Source of the DNA: Ferrovibrio sp964218355
GTDB lineage: Bacteria; Pseudomonadota; Alphaproteobacteria; Ferrovibrionales; Ferrovibrionaceae
Assembly (NCBI RefSeq): GCF_964218355.1
Contig: NZ_CAXPMC010000013.1
Location: 1-64,000, forward strand
Reading direction: 5' to 3'
Length of the DNA: 64,000 nucleotides
A program made the translations under genes and the position numbers. Under the pieces are notes generated by a model that did no database searches, was not told where the DNA came from, and was given only the letters and a program-made list of their open reading frames with translations. Shown here piece after piece: positions 63,882 through 64,000 of the stretch (position 1 is the first letter of the stretch; every line of letters begins with the position of its first letter).

Positions 63882-64000
63882 ATGAAGTTCACCGGCACCG
63901 ATTCGTATGTCGCCACCACCGACCTCAAGGTCGCGGTCAACGCCGCCATCACGCTGGAGCGGCCGCTGCTGGTGAAAGGCGAACCCGGCACCGGCAAGAC
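63882..64000 (+). CDS. MoxR-family AAA ATPase, N-terminal fragment (cut by window edge)
   Basis: Only about 40 codons lie in the window. They encode MKFTGTDSYVATTDLKVAVN and then a stretch ending in the Walker A start GEPGTGKT, in the form typical of MoxR/CbbQ-type AAA ATPases. Such ATPases usually work with a von Willebrand factor A protein as a metal or cofactor insertase; the partner would lie beyond the window. Confidence 0.85.
   Translation, partial: MKFTGTDSYVATTDLKVAVNAAITLERPLLVKGEPGTGK

Overview
The window is GC-rich and densely packed chromosomal DNA from an alphaproteobacterium, most likely a member of the Rhodospirillales or a close relative. The evidence is the gene order: rpsL-rpsG-fusA-tuf; rpsB-tsf-pyrH-frr-uppS-cdsA-dxr-rseP-bamA-ompH-lpxD-fabZ-lpxA-lpxI-lpxB; and nuoA to nuoN followed by birA, coaX, RNase J, methylmalonyl-CoA epimerase, a DUF1467 protein, proS, lolC/E and lolD. 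Supporting details are the use of LpxI instead of LpxH, a short ProRS, an RpoH-type sigma factor, RNase J, and NuoC and NuoD as separate proteins. I cannot assign a genus. Nearly everything is coded on the minus strand.

Layout. Positions 1-3142 hold the str operon (tuf, cut by the window edge, then fusA, rpsG and rpsL), with a near-consensus promoter at 3387-3415. Positions 3537-5979 hold a RutE-like nitroreductase and, divergently, citrate synthase with a small membrane protein and a bidirectional terminator. Positions 6019-21009 hold glyoxalase I and then the translation, isoprenoid, phospholipid, outer-membrane assembly and lipid A cluster, read from rpsB down to lpxB. Its first three genes are separated by strong intercistronic hairpins. 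Positions 21275-23949 hold two tandem plus-strand pentapeptide-repeat paralogues with a FliM-like N-terminal motif; they converge on pepN, which follows dnaE.

Positions 30343-38042 look like an accessory block: glutaminase, a LysR regulator divergent from a glutathione transferase and a PPOX-fold flavoprotein, a GNAT acetyltransferase, an AraC regulator, and an IorAB-type molybdenum hydroxylase. It separates lolD from dnaE, genes I would expect to be neighbours. Positions 38121-46355 return to housekeeping functions (lolD, lolC/E, proS, a secreted protein of unknown function, DUF1467, mce, rnj, coaX, birA). Between the secreted protein and the DUF1467 gene sits a likely unannotated small RNA of about 100 nt on the plus strand (42096-42195), with its own promoter and intrinsic terminator. 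Positions 46393-60640 are the complete 14-gene complex I operon. The right end holds a family 2 glycosyltransferase, tRNA-Asp, rpoH, a MarR-type regulator with a cysteine-rich tail, and the start of a MoxR-type ATPase.

The most promising unexplained items are the pentapeptide pair, the small RNA, the cysteine-rich MarR regulator, and the variant first motif in the type III pantothenate kinase. I found no CRISPR array, insertion sequence, phage gene or obvious pseudogene.
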